A stretch of 60,767 nucleotides of DNA from a virus. The stretch is taken from the IMG/VR virus record IMGVR_UViG_3300033993_001964, positions 1 through 60,767 of that record; one strand, 5' to 3'. Both the position numbers and the translations under genes were made by a program. The notes under the pieces were generated by a model, which searched no databases, had not been told where the DNA came from, and worked only from the letters and a program-made list of their open reading frames with translations. Of this stretch, positions 50,147 to 57,870 are shown one piece after another. Numbering within the stretch: the stretch's first letter is position 1; every line of letters starts with the position of its first letter.

Positions 50147-50515
50147 ATGGGCCACGACGTTAAGTGGATTGACGGTGGTGATCAGAAGGACTATCCGGGC
50201 GGCATCGCTCTCCGCAATGCGGACGATGCCAAGCAGATCCTTCTCCAGACCGTGCGGCAGATCTGTCCAGACTGCCCGCCGGGTGACTTCAACAGCCGTG
50301 CTCGCGTGCTTGCTCAGGCGATCACGATCCTGACGGCGACTGTCCTTCGCAGTGGCACGACCGCCATTGCCGAAGGCAGTGCCACTGTCGAGGAGATTGC
50401 AATGTCCAGTGCATACGCCACGCACATGCTGTGCCAGGCGGTGGCTGACTTGCTGACCCAAGACGTGGAGATCCTGGTTTCTGACCGACTCAACCCCGAG
50501 TTCTCATCGAACTAG
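50147..50515 (+). CDS. Hypothetical protein in MoxR-VWA operon (122 aa)
   Basis: 122 residues from the ATG 5 bases after AAAGGAGG. Helical: DDAKQILLQTVRQIC, RARVLAQAITILTATVLRSG, SAYATHMLCQAVADLLTQDV. Two cysteines (CPDC) could bind a metal. Encoded between the ATPase and the VWA protein, it may be an adaptor or substrate of the pair. Confidence 0.7.
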   Translation: MGHDVKWIDGGDQKDYPGGIALRNADDAKQILLQTVRQICPDCPPGDFNSRARVLAQAITILTATVLRSGTTAIAEGSATVEEIAMSSAYATHMLCQAVADLLTQDVEILVSDRLNPEFSSN

Positions 50516-50525
50516 AGAGGAGCCG

Positions 50526-51890
50526 ATGACACCAAGAGACAAGCTGGCTCAGGGCCGGGTGCGTACTTTCGAGTACGCCCCCTACCTGGCCAGCTACATC
50601 TATTCGCTCAAGCAGCAGGAGACGCCAGGCTCTGGCACCTGCGGCGTGACGAAGGACGGGATCCTTTGCTGGGATCCCAAGTTTGTTGACAGCCTCGATC
50701 GGGACTCACTTGCTTACGTGATCCTGCACGAGGCTTTGCATCTCATCTTCCGCCACCACGTGCGGGCCGGTGAGGTGTACGGCGAGACGCCTGACCCCCA
50801 GTTGCAGCTTGCGATGAACATCGCCGGCGACCTGGTGATCGAGCAGACGCTGGGTTTCATGCGGCCACTGCGTCCGCCTGGAGCTGTGTATCTGGGGGCG
50901 CCGTGCCCTCAGTTAGGTATCGAACTCAACTTCCCGCCCAACCTGGACATGCTCCAGTACTACGGGCTCATCACCTCAGCGTTACGCGACAGGCCCAAGC
51001 GGCCGGGTGGTAGTCCAGGCGACGAGCAGGAAGACGAGAAGGATGGCAGTGACGAGGGCGATGGGGTCGGCAACAGCCGGGTCCAGAACAAGTCACCTCA
51101 AAAGCAGGGCGGCAAGAAGGGCTCATCCAACCAGCCCAACGGCCGTTCTGCTGCGTGCCAACCCGGATCGGGTGGCAGTGCAGGTGACGGGGTACGACGC
51201 CCGTACGAAGCGGAAGACGAATCTTGGCAGGCCTTCCAGGAGCTGGTGAATGCCGGCAACCTAGAACAAGCCATCGCCAAGCACGAGGCTCAGCATCCAG
51301 GCAGTGTTCCCGGCTTCATCAAGGAGCAGATCAGACACTTCCTCAGACCACAGCCCGATCCGTTCGAGCACCTACGCAGTGTCGTGGCAAGCGCCACTGC
51401 TAGTCCGCTCGGCGGGAGGGCGGCTTCGTACCGCAGGCTGTCGCGTAAGCAGCCAGCGGACATCGCCAGACTGCGTGGCCTGCTTTCAACGCAGGCTTCA
51501 GCAGTTGTGATCGTGGATACGAGCGGGTCGATGGGTGATCGGGAGACAAAGGAGAAGGCACTTGAGGTAGTGGCGAAAGGACTACGCAAGCTCAAGTCCG
51601 TCAAGGTTGTCTGTGCCGACACCAGGATCACCAGTTCGCAGCGACTCACAAGCGTTGCGAACTTCGAGTGGACGGGCGGCGGCGGCACCGACATGGCCGC
51701 AGCCCTCGAGGAAGTTGACCGGACCGACAGACCAGACAGCATCGTGCTCATCACTGACGCGATGACTGGCTGGCCTGCTCGGCAGACGCGGGCCAGGGTG
51801 GTCGTTGCCCTCACCTGCGACAGCTGCTACCGCGAGAGTATCCCTCGCTGGTGCAAGACAGTTCCCCTTTACCAAAGGAGCGACGCATGA
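50526..51890 (+). CDS. DUF2201-like metallopeptidase with VWA domain
   Basis: 454 residues. The N-terminal part has HEALH (68-72) followed by NIAGDLVIEQ (98-107), the zinc-binding HExxH..D arrangement of the predicted metallopeptidases that accompany VWA domains. A disordered Gly/Asp/Lys-rich linker (about 158-225) leads to a helical region and a VWA domain with MIDAS DTSGSM (331-336). VWA proteins with this N-terminal domain pair with MoxR ATPases. The whole is a predicted chaperone/peptidase complex. The protease is probably active, as the His and Glu residues are kept. Confidence 0.9.
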   Translation: MTPRDKLAQGRVRTFEYAPYLASYIYSLKQQETPGSGTCGVTKDGILCWDPKFVDSLDRDSLAYVILHEALHLIFRHHVRAGEVYGETPDPQLQLAMNIAGDLVIEQTLGFMRPLRPPGAVYLGAPCPQLGIELNFPPNLDMLQYYGLITSALRDRPKRPGGSPGDEQEDEKDGSDEGDGVGNSRVQNKSPQKQGGKKGSSNQPNGRSAACQPGSGGSAGDGVRRPYEAEDESWQAFQELVNAGNLEQAIAKHEAQHPGSVPGFIKEQIRHFLRPQPDPFEHLRSVVASATASPLGGRAASYRRLSRKQPADIARLRGLLSTQASAVVIVDTSGSMGDRETKEKALEVVAKGLRKLKSVKVVCADTRITSSQRLTSVANFEWTGGGGTDMAAALEEVDRTDRPDSIVLITDAMTGWPARQTRARVVVALTCDSCYRESIPRWCKTVPLYQRSDA

Positions 51891-52216
51891 GTCGTCCGTC
51901 GAAGTCGGGCATGACGCCCGCACTGTTTACCCAGCTCTACATGGAGAGCTGGAAGGCCGGGCATTCTGTCCGGCAGTTTGCGGAACGCATCAAGACCACA
52001 GTGGGGCGTGTCCACTCGCGGGTCCAGTACTACCGCAAGAAGGGCGCTGCCCTGCCTGACCTTCGCAGGGTTCCGCCCGGCGGGTCGAGCGGCAATGCCC
52101 TGCCGGTCGCTGACATGAACGCGATCATCTCGCGTGCGATGGAGTATAGGGGCACGGTTCCGGACGCTGTCCGCCCGGCCCCGAGCAACGGCCGATTGGT
52201 CGGCAACGTGTCCTGA
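51887..52216 (+). CDS. HTH-containing DNA-binding protein (109 aa)
   Basis: 109 residues from MSRPSKSG, ATGA overlap with the VWA gene. Residues 15-60 read as a helix-turn-helix (YMESWKAGHSVRQFAERIKT, TVGRVHSRVQYYRKKG). The tail is Pro/Arg-rich. It is the only clear HTH in the plus cluster apart from the recombinases and could regulate the cluster, possibly through the leader repeats or dyads; that is inference. Confidence 0.72.
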   Translation: MSRPSKSGMTPALFTQLYMESWKAGHSVRQFAERIKTTVGRVHSRVQYYRKKGAALPDLRRVPPGGSSGNALPVADMNAIISRAMEYRGTVPDAVRPAPSNGRLVGNVS

Positions 52217-52223
52217 TTCATTT

Positions 52224-52276
52224 GCCTGGAGGGTGGGGCTGCGTATGCCCTGCCCTCCAGGCTCTCTCTTTTTTTG
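52224..52276 (+). terminator. Intrinsic terminator after MoxR-VWA operon
   Basis: A 10-bp perfect stem GCCTGGAGGG/CCCTCCAGGC flanks a 19-base loop that contains a further GGGGC/GCCCTG pairing, then TCTCTCTTTTTTTGG. It is a strong terminator. The next gene starts 10 bases later with GGAGAT as SD. Confidence 0.9.
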
Positions 52277-52286
52277 GAGATACAGC

Positions 52287-53294
52287 ATGCTTGTGATGGA
52301 ATCTGCTGCACCAGAAAAGGTACAGCTCAACAAGAAGATCTACGGGTGGGGCGAGCTCGATGCCGCCGTCACCGACAAGGCTCGCCTTACGAAAGAGACG
52401 CCGCTTAGCCAAGAGGCTTTGGCTCGGTGCCTCAAGTTCTTTGGTCACGCTCGGATGGCCCAGATCGAGGAGCGAGTGCTGGCTGTTGCCTGCGGAAGCC
52501 ACATCAGCCTCGTGTACACCCACACCTCTCCAGGATGCGGGCTCGAGAGCCTCGAGATTCAGCGCCATGTCAATGTCTATCCGGCACAAGGCGGTCGCAC
52601 CTCGTACGAGATAGACATGAAAGTCAACGGGTACTTTGCCAACAAGCACCTGCCGATGCGTGCAAAGGATCGCGGCGGCAAGTCCATATACCGCAATACC
52701 AAGTGGTACTACGGGCAGAGCGGCATGTACCAGCCCGGAGTAGGTCCGCTGTACTGTGACATCGGCCCCACCTGCCAGGCCGCAACGCACGAGGAGATCG
52801 TGCAGAAGATCACGGCTGCCGACTGGATCGCTGAGTCGTGGCGCGACAGGGCCGTGTCGTTCCTCGACAAGGTGACGGCGGCAGTCGCACCCTTCGGCGA
52901 TGCGGTTGTTCGGTTCGAGGTAGACGGCTTGGACCGCCAGAAAGATGGCGATCCTATTTACGACTTCTCCCTGCAGTCGTGGGTCAGCGGGTACGAGACT
53001 GTTATCCGCAGTGAGTATGGTGCCCTTGTGAAGATCAAGCACCCGGCACGCAAGGACTCTGGAGGGTGGGAGCACCAGCCGGACCTGGTCGTGGCCGTGA
53101 CTGGCCCGCCAGCTGGCTGGCAGGATCCAGAAGATCTTCTGTACATGGTGTCAAGGGCTCACGGTGGCGGAGGTCGTGTGCCGTTGCGCGACCGCGCGCC
53201 ACAGGGGACAATGAACGCCATCTACCGGAAGCAATCGTCCATCGTGGACGTTGTCCGGCAGTGGTGCGGTGAGCACATCAACATCCCTGCATAA
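52287..53294 (+). CDS. Hypothetical protein (335 aa)
   Basis: 335 residues from MLVMESAA; earlier ATG codons lie in the terminator and upstream gene. Mixed alpha/beta: KKIYGWGELDAAVTDKARLT, MAQIEERVLAVACGSHISLV, YEIDMKVNGYFANKHLPMRA, DPIYDFSLQSWVSGYETVIR. No family was recognised. The isolated position behind a strong terminator suggests a separate expression unit. It may be functionally linked to the 82-residue gene that follows. Confidence 0.7.
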   Translation: MLVMESAAPEKVQLNKKIYGWGELDAAVTDKARLTKETPLSQEALARCLKFFGHARMAQIEERVLAVACGSHISLVYTHTSPGCGLESLEIQRHVNVYPAQGGRTSYEIDMKVNGYFANKHLPMRAKDRGGKSIYRNTKWYYGQSGMYQPGVGPLYCDIGPTCQAATHEEIVQKITAADWIAESWRDRAVSFLDKVTAAVAPFGDAVVRFEVDGLDRQKDGDPIYDFSLQSWVSGYETVIRSEYGALVKIKHPARKDSGGWEHQPDLVVAVTGPPAGWQDPEDLLYMVSRAHGGGGRVPLRDRAPQGTMNAIYRKQSSIVDVVRQWCGEHINIPA

Positions 53295-53304
53295 GGAGCA
53301 ACTC

Positions 53305-53550
53305 GTGAAAGTTATTGTCCACATCCGAAAGGCAGTGGAGGTTGAGGTGCCTGACTGCCTGGTGCCCACGCGCCAGGACAGGTACAGCAACCACGCCATG
53401 CAAAGCTTTGCCATCGACTCGGCACTTGCCACGCTGCACGACAGCCACTGGGAAGAGCGTGAGGGATGGGGAGGCAGGAAGTACACCCAGCACGGTGCGT
53501 TGGGATACATCGAGTATCCGAAGAAGGACCTCACGTCCGGAGCAATCTGA
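53305..53550 (+). CDS. Hypothetical protein (81 aa)
   Basis: 81 residues from a GTG with AAGGAG 6 bases upstream; the longer frame crosses the previous gene. Sequence VIVHIRKAVEVEVPDCLVPT and SDLxW-like HDSHWEEREGWGGRKYTQHG. It stops in a TGATG overlap with the serine recombinase. Function unknown; the coupling could make it a recombinase accessory. Confidence 0.6.
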   Translation: MKVIVHIRKAVEVEVPDCLVPTRQDRYSNHAMQSFAIDSALATLHDSHWEEREGWGGRKYTQHGALGYIEYPKKDLTSGAI

Positions 53551-54281
53551 TGGCCACCGTGTTTGGGTACGGCCGTCACTCCACCGACAAGCAGGGCCTC
53601 ACCGAAGAGGCTCAGCAGGTCAAGGTAGAGTCGTACATACGGTCCACCCTGCCGCACCTAGCGTACGGCGGGTGGCTGTATGACTCGGCCGTGAGTGGGA
53701 AGAAGCCTCTGTTCGAGAGGCCGAAAGGGCGGAACTTACTTGCGCTCGCACAGCCAGGAGATCACCTGGTGTGGGCCAAGCTAGACCGCGCCTTTCGTTC
53801 TGTTGTCGACGGCGCCAGCACTCTCGCAATGCTGGCACACAAGGGCGTGTACGTGCACAGTCTCGATCTGGGGCTGGACACAAGCACTGCCGTTGGCCGT
53901 TGCGTATGCACGGTCATGCTCGCATTCGCCGAGCTTGAACGTGAGTACGCAAGTGAGCGAACCCAAGAGGCGTTGGGTGCGAAGAAGCGAGCCGGCCTGC
54001 CCTATGGAGGGGGCGTCCCGATCGGATGGAAGAAGATCGGAAGGGGAAAGGACGGCCGGTTTGTTCCTGACCCAGTTGAACGTAGCCAGGCGATAGCCAT
54101 CGCCGAGATGAGGGCTGAAGGATCCAGCCAGGAAGACATAGTCACTGAGCTTCGTGGACTACGCCGGCCCTGCGGCCGGGAGTGGCACCGCGAGTCAGTG
54201 AGGAGAGCTATCCTGGCGGCAAGTCTTCAGTTCCCAAAAGCTGTGACAGAGTCCGAACTGCAATCTTTAGTCGCGACCTGA
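53550..54281 (+). CDS. Serine recombinase (resolvase-type)
   Basis: 243 residues from MATVFG. Catalytic Ser11 in YGRHSTDKQ. The resolvase core continues as LVWAKLDRAFRSVVDGASTL and ends RCVCTVMLAFAELEREYASE with the long E helix. A short recombinase-type DNA-binding region follows (PDPVERSQAIAIAEMRAEGS, RGLRRPCGREWHRESVRRAI). It is much shorter than large serine integrases, so an invertase or resolvase role is likelier than phage integration. No inverted-repeat target was identified. Its 3' end overlaps the sigma gene by 74 bases on the opposite strand. Confidence 0.88.
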   Translation: MATVFGYGRHSTDKQGLTEEAQQVKVESYIRSTLPHLAYGGWLYDSAVSGKKPLFERPKGRNLLALAQPGDHLVWAKLDRAFRSVVDGASTLAMLAHKGVYVHSLDLGLDTSTAVGRCVCTVMLAFAELEREYASERTQEALGAKKRAGLPYGGGVPIGWKKIGRGKDGRFVPDPVERSQAIAIAEMRAEGSSQEDIVTELRGLRRPCGREWHRESVRRAILAASLQFPKAVTESELQSLVAT

Positions 54282-54735
54282 CCAGCTTCTCGTTCAGCTG
54301 AAACACTACGGCGATCTCACGGATCGACATCCCGTAGACATATCTGCTCGCAACCAACCGCCTCTCTGCGGCAGGCAATACGCTCAGGGCGGCCGGTAGC
54401 ATTTGGCTCCGGCCGCTCTGACGTTGCGCCATTCTTTCTGCGAGCTCGTACGGCACCCGGTCAGGGCTGTCGTACTTCAACCTCTGGCTTCGAGCCAGCT
54501 CTTTTAGCAACGCGTTCCTGATGGCCGACGAGAAGTAGGTAGTGATCTTGCTCTTCGTCTCGTCGTACGTCTGGGCTGCACGGCAGATCGCCATGTACGC
54601 CACTGACTGTCCGTCAATGCTACGCAGCTTCCGCTTGATTCCCGGATAGGACTTGCCCATAGCGTTGATGACTACCGGCACTATGGCCATAGCCTCTTCC
54701 GCTAACGCGCGCTCCCGATCCGTCATTGGCCGCAT
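54208..54735 (-). CDS. Sigma-70 family RNA polymerase sigma factor
   Basis: 175 residues. Region 2 is GQSVAYMAICRAAQTYDETK followed by ITTYFSSAIRNALLKEL. Region 4 is LPAAERRLVASRYVYGMSIR with IAVVFQLNEKLVRSRLKIAV as its HTH. Region 3 is absent, as in ECF-type or short phage sigma factors. It would redirect host RNA polymerase to phage promoters. A region upstream of its start shares a 20-base block with the scaffold promoter region. It is convergent with and overlaps the serine recombinase gene. Which ATG (first or fourth codon) is used is unclear; the SDs are weak. Confidence 0.88.
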   Translation of the reverse strand: MRPMTDRERALAEEAMAIVPVVINAMGKSYPGIKRKLRSIDGQSVAYMAICRAAQTYDETKSKITTYFSSAIRNALLKELARSQRLKYDSPDRVPYELAERMAQRQSGRSQMLPAALSVLPAAERRLVASRYVYGMSIREIAVVFQLNEKLVRSRLKIAVRTLSQLLGTEDLPPG

Positions 54736-54772
54736 GCTGTACCCGCACGGTTCACGCGCGTTCTGCGCGTAC

Positions 54773-54798
54773 GTACAGTGTACCTGCGTACATGCCTG
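54773..54798 (-). promoter_or_regulatory. Promoter/operator region of sigma gene
   Basis: On the minus strand, GGCATGTACGCAGGTACACT differs at two positions from the block upstream of the scaffold gene. It contains a perfect dyad TGTAC-N4-GTACA at 54779-54792, with an overlapping GTACGTAC palindrome next to it. The repeated block upstream of a structural and a regulatory gene suggests a shared phage-specific promoter or operator. Confidence 0.6.
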
Positions 54799-54801
54799 GC
54801 C

Positions 54802-54834
54802 GTGAGCTTAGTGGCTACCAGTCCACTAGCTCAC
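54802..54834 (-). terminator. Large hairpin after 54826 gene
   Basis: GTGAGC-T-TAGTGG and CCACTA-GCTCAC form a 12-bp stem with one bulge and an 8-base loop, overlapping the end of the 105-residue gene. There is no T tract in the minus direction; it leads straight into the dyad region upstream of the sigma gene. It may cut off readthrough from the lysis region. Confidence 0.5.
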
Positions 54835-55143
54835 AGGGCTAGGGGACTCTGGCAGCAGGGTAATGGCGTCAGCCAGCGGGATGACTTCGATCTGCTGCAT
54901 CATCTCTGGCGTTACAAACGCAAACCCGCCCGCCAGAATCCCGCCTTCTCCCACCTCGCTGAGAACGTCGCCGCAGAGCATCCAGCGGCCATCGGTGAGT
55001 TGCCGACCGGCTGGAACGTGGCGAGGGTCGCCGTGCTCCTCCTGCACGCCGTACAGCGCGACGGCGATCTCGTAGGGGTAGACCAACGCAAGGTCTTTGC
55101 AGTCGGCGTAGGGCACTGGGAGTGTGAGTTCGGAGAGCAGCAT
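54826..55143 (-). CDS. Hypothetical protein (105 aa)
   Basis: 105 residues; its ATG overlaps the fibre stop as TGATG. Beta-rich first half (LTLPVPYADCKDLALVYPYE, VPAGRQLTDGRWMLCGDVLS) with a Gly loop EVGEGGILAGGFAF. It looks like a small virion or chaperone-like protein made with the fibre. No family was recognised. Confidence 0.68.
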   Translation of the reverse strand: MLLSELTLPVPYADCKDLALVYPYEIAVALYGVQEEHGDPRHVPAGRQLTDGRWMLCGDVLSEVGEGGILAGGFAFVTPEMMQQIEVIPLADAITLLPESPSPVS

Positions 55144-57425
55144 CAGACGTTCCTCGTCAGGGCGGTTTGGAATGCCTGCATGGCGTTGTAGTAGGCGGCG
55201 GCTTGCGAGTCGGTCATGCCAAGACCGACTGAGTAGCCTCCCGAAGTGCCGCCGTATCTGTCCACATTCGCAGGCAGACTTGCTCTGTTGATTCCGAAGA
55301 TGTGCATCTCAGACGCGGTCGGTGTTGCTGCCGTGAGTGTTCCGGTGCCGTCTGACACGCCGTTTTTGTAGACGATTCCTGCGGTGGACGTGCCGTGCAC
55401 GCCAAGCCAGAACGCTCCCGTAGAGACCGATCCAGCCGATGCAATCGAAGACGTTGAGGCACCAAAACTAAACCGTACATCACTTGCCGAGACCTGATGG
55501 CCTAGAGCGAACTGATGCGAAATTGATGCGGCAGACTCAGACCCCATGAATATGTCGTAGTCTGCATTTACAAATGTCCTTGCGTAAAAAGCCAAATGCC
55601 TGTCGCCAGCCGTCAGCGTACTTGTAGGGAAGCCAGTGTTTAGGTATTTGCTTCTTCCAGTATTGGCCAACCCACCACTCGCCCCCGTCTCATTGTAGTC
55701 GCCAGTGACAAACGGCCCGACGTTGGTATCGGTGGTGTTGCCGTACTGCGTTCCGCCCAGCGACGGCCCCCGATAGAGCGGCACCAGTGCGGCGTTGAGA
55801 TTTGAGCCGCAGAACAGGTTGAGACGGTAGAAGCGATCCCGCAGCGATGCCGCGTCCAGTGAGTCGCACAGCGTATTCACTGCCGCCGCCGTGCTGGCAC
55901 TCACCGTGCCGCCGTTGGTGTAGACCCTATCAATCCAGTTCTGTGCGTCGGCGTTGCTGACTTGCGGGGCGAGGGTGATGCCCCAGCGGCTAGACAGATA
56001 GCGGGCCACGCGAGTCACTTCGGTAGCCGTCAACTGCCGGTCGTAGTAGAGTAACTCTGCGATGCCGCCGTTGAGGCCGTAGATGTTTGACGGCAGTGAC
56101 AGAAGCCGCAGTTCCTGATCGCCGGAAAACGTCTGCGAGTCGGTTGTGTCGGTTCCGTAAACACCATCTCGGTATGTTCGCCCAAGAGATGTGTTGAACA
56201 GCGTTGCGCCGATTGTCCACTGGGAAAGAGCGTAGCCAACCTCAGAGTGCGTCTGCGCCAACACGCTGCCGCCCCTGGTGCCGCGAATCGCAGCAACCCC
56301 GTTGGCCCCCGTCTGAATCGCCATGCGAGGCTCGTCGTTTAGCGAGCCACGCTGGATGATCCCTTGGTTGATCGCTGACGCATTGAACACAGCAAACTGC
56401 GTGTTGCCTGCCGTGTACGGCCATGCTGCAACCTGGAGGGCGACCGTGCCGGTGCCGTTGTTTCGTACCGCGTTCTTGCCAGCCGCCGAAGAAGCCCCAA
56501 CGGTCGGCCTGCTCCCCGCCGTCGCCTGCGTTGCGTGCCTCGCGTTTCCAGACTTGTCCAGCCATGCGCCCACCGGATCGCTCGTCGCGGTGGCGGGAGC
56601 GTGGACGCCAGCGATGCCCCACTTGGTGGCGAGGAGAGCCTCCACCTGGGCCAGTTCGCTGCGAGTTAGAACGCGGTTGTAGTGAATGACTTCCGCGATG
56701 TAGCCGTTGAGGTACTCGCTGCTATCCCGAGAGCCGACCATCACTCGCTGAACAAGGCTGTGGTCTGCGGTGCTTGCACCAGTCGACGACGACAGACCGT
56801 CCAGATAGCCGGTTGCACTGGATGACGAAGTAACTGAGTAGATTCTGGCCTGCGTCGTCGGGTTCGCGGAACTCGTCAGAACCTGCGCTGCGCCTGCGTT
56901 CTTTTGCAGTAGCCAAATCTGCGGGTCAGATCGTACCGCCAGACCAAAACCATTAGTCCCCGCGCTGGCGTTGATTTTTGTGTAGACGCCTTTGTTCGCT
57001 GCTGCGGCTTGCTTAAAGACAATGATGTACGTCACATCGCTGGTGTTGAAAGCCGCATTGGCAGCGATCTGCATGGCATTTGCTGTGCCGTCAAACGTCA
57101 CTACGCTCTTTCCGTTCAGTCCGCTGCTAGTGAGCGTTGGCCTTGCGGTTCCTGTTGCAGTTGCATTGTTTCCGCTGCCGCTCTTGTCCTTCCACGTTTC
57201 GACCAGCGATCCGTTCAGCGTCATGCTCGCAGTAGACGAGTCGGCCCCGTCCAGCCACAGCACACACCCGCTGATGTCCGTCGGCTCCCTCACCGCCGTC
57301 ACCGGCCCAGCGTCGGTGGTGTAAAGCGTGTCGGCCGAAGAAGCGTCAAGCCAGAGGGCGAGGCCGCTGATGGAGCGCGGCGTGAAGTTGTTCGCAGGGC
57401 GAAGGAGGCGTGGTGACTGTGCCAT
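55143..57425 (-). CDS. LamG-domain tail fibre or adhesin
   Basis: 760 residues. It opens with two short copies of the same LamG start (SGLALWLDASSADTL and SGCVLWLDGADSS), then ConA/LamG-like jelly-roll modules: about 65-275 (TWKDKSGSGNNATATG..YIAEVIHYNRVLTRSELAQV), about 290-490 (WLDKSGNARHATQATAGSRP..GIAELLYYDRQLTATEVTRV) and about 555-755 (ATYFNxx-like LNAALVPLYRGPSLG..GMTDSQAAAYYNAMQ). LamG modules bind sugars and would recognise the cell surface. Encoded in the lysis-side operon, away from the main tail genes. Confidence 0.8.
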   Translation of the reverse strand: MAQSPRLLRPANNFTPRSISGLALWLDASSADTLYTTDAGPVTAVREPTDISGCVLWLDGADSSTASMTLNGSLVETWKDKSGSGNNATATGTARPTLTSSGLNGKSVVTFDGTANAMQIAANAAFNTSDVTYIIVFKQAAAANKGVYTKINASAGTNGFGLAVRSDPQIWLLQKNAGAAQVLTSSANPTTQARIYSVTSSSSATGYLDGLSSSTGASTADHSLVQRVMVGSRDSSEYLNGYIAEVIHYNRVLTRSELAQVEALLATKWGIAGVHAPATATSDPVGAWLDKSGNARHATQATAGSRPTVGASSAAGKNAVRNNGTGTVALQVAAWPYTAGNTQFAVFNASAINQGIIQRGSLNDEPRMAIQTGANGVAAIRGTRGGSVLAQTHSEVGYALSQWTIGATLFNTSLGRTYRDGVYGTDTTDSQTFSGDQELRLLSLPSNIYGLNGGIAELLYYDRQLTATEVTRVARYLSSRWGITLAPQVSNADAQNWIDRVYTNGGTVSASTAAAVNTLCDSLDAASLRDRFYRLNLFCGSNLNAALVPLYRGPSLGGTQYGNTTDTNVGPFVTGDYNETGASGGLANTGRSKYLNTGFPTSTLTAGDRHLAFYARTFVNADYDIFMGSESAASISHQFALGHQVSASDVRFSFGASTSSIASAGSVSTGAFWLGVHGTSTAGIVYKNGVSDGTGTLTAATPTASEMHIFGINRASLPANVDRYGGTSGGYSVGLGMTDSQAAAYYNAMQAFQTALTRNV

Positions 57426-57622
57426 TACTTCTTCGCGGCCGGCTTCTCTGGCTGCGCCTCCAAGCTTTCCAGGCCATCACGAATATCAGCCTGACCCACA
57501 ACGGCTGCCCTCGCAGCAGAAACTGCAGCGGCTGCTCGAGCGGGTTCAGTGGCGAGCCGGCCGGTGTCAGCAGAAAGCCACACCAGTAGCGAGACGACCA
57601 TTCTCCACAGCAGGGCGATCAT
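57425..57622 (-). CDS. Small membrane protein (65 aa)
   Basis: 65 residues from MIALLWRM with an ATGA overlap to the previous gene. An N-terminal transmembrane helix (LLWRMVVSLLVWLS) and an Ala-rich helix (RAAAAVSAARAAVVGQADIR) with a Lys/Pro-rich tail. It may belong to the lysis set, for example a spanin-like or holin-accessory protein; the evidence is only topology and position. Confidence 0.6.
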   Translation of the reverse strand: MIALLWRMVVSLLVWLSADTGRLATEPARAAAAVSAARAAVVGQADIRDGLESLEAQPEKPAAKK

Positions 57623-57870
57623 TCTTTTACCTCGTTGATCTTGCGCCAGACGAACATGCACAGCAGCGCGCCCACCACGCTCATCACCACGCCGGCTGGC
57701 TGGTAGTAGCTGCCAGTGATGACCGACCCAACCAGGCCGCCGACCACTGAGCCGGCAACGCCGATGCCAATGGTCTGCATCTTGCTGCCGGGCACAGCCG
57801 GAGGCCACACGGCCTCAGCGATAGCACCGGCAATCCACCCGAACACAACCCACAACACAAGCGAGATCAT
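57619..57870 (-). CDS. GlsB/YeaQ/YmgE-family membrane protein
   Basis: 83 residues from MISLVLWV, picked because its ATG overlaps the upstream stop (TAATG) and GGAGGG lies at good spacing. Three hydrophobic segments: SLVLWVVFGWIAGAIAEAVW, TIGIGVAGSVVGGLVGSVIT and AGVVMSVVGALLCMFVWRKI. GWIAG and the Gly zipper are family marks of the 'transglycosylase-associated' GlsB/YeaQ group. In phages this shape is often used as a holin-type protein; that role is inferred. Confidence 0.82.
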   Translation of the reverse strand: MISLVLWVVFGWIAGAIAEAVWPPAVPGSKMQTIGIGVAGSVVGGLVGSVITGSYYQPAGVVMSVVGALLCMFVWRKINEVKE

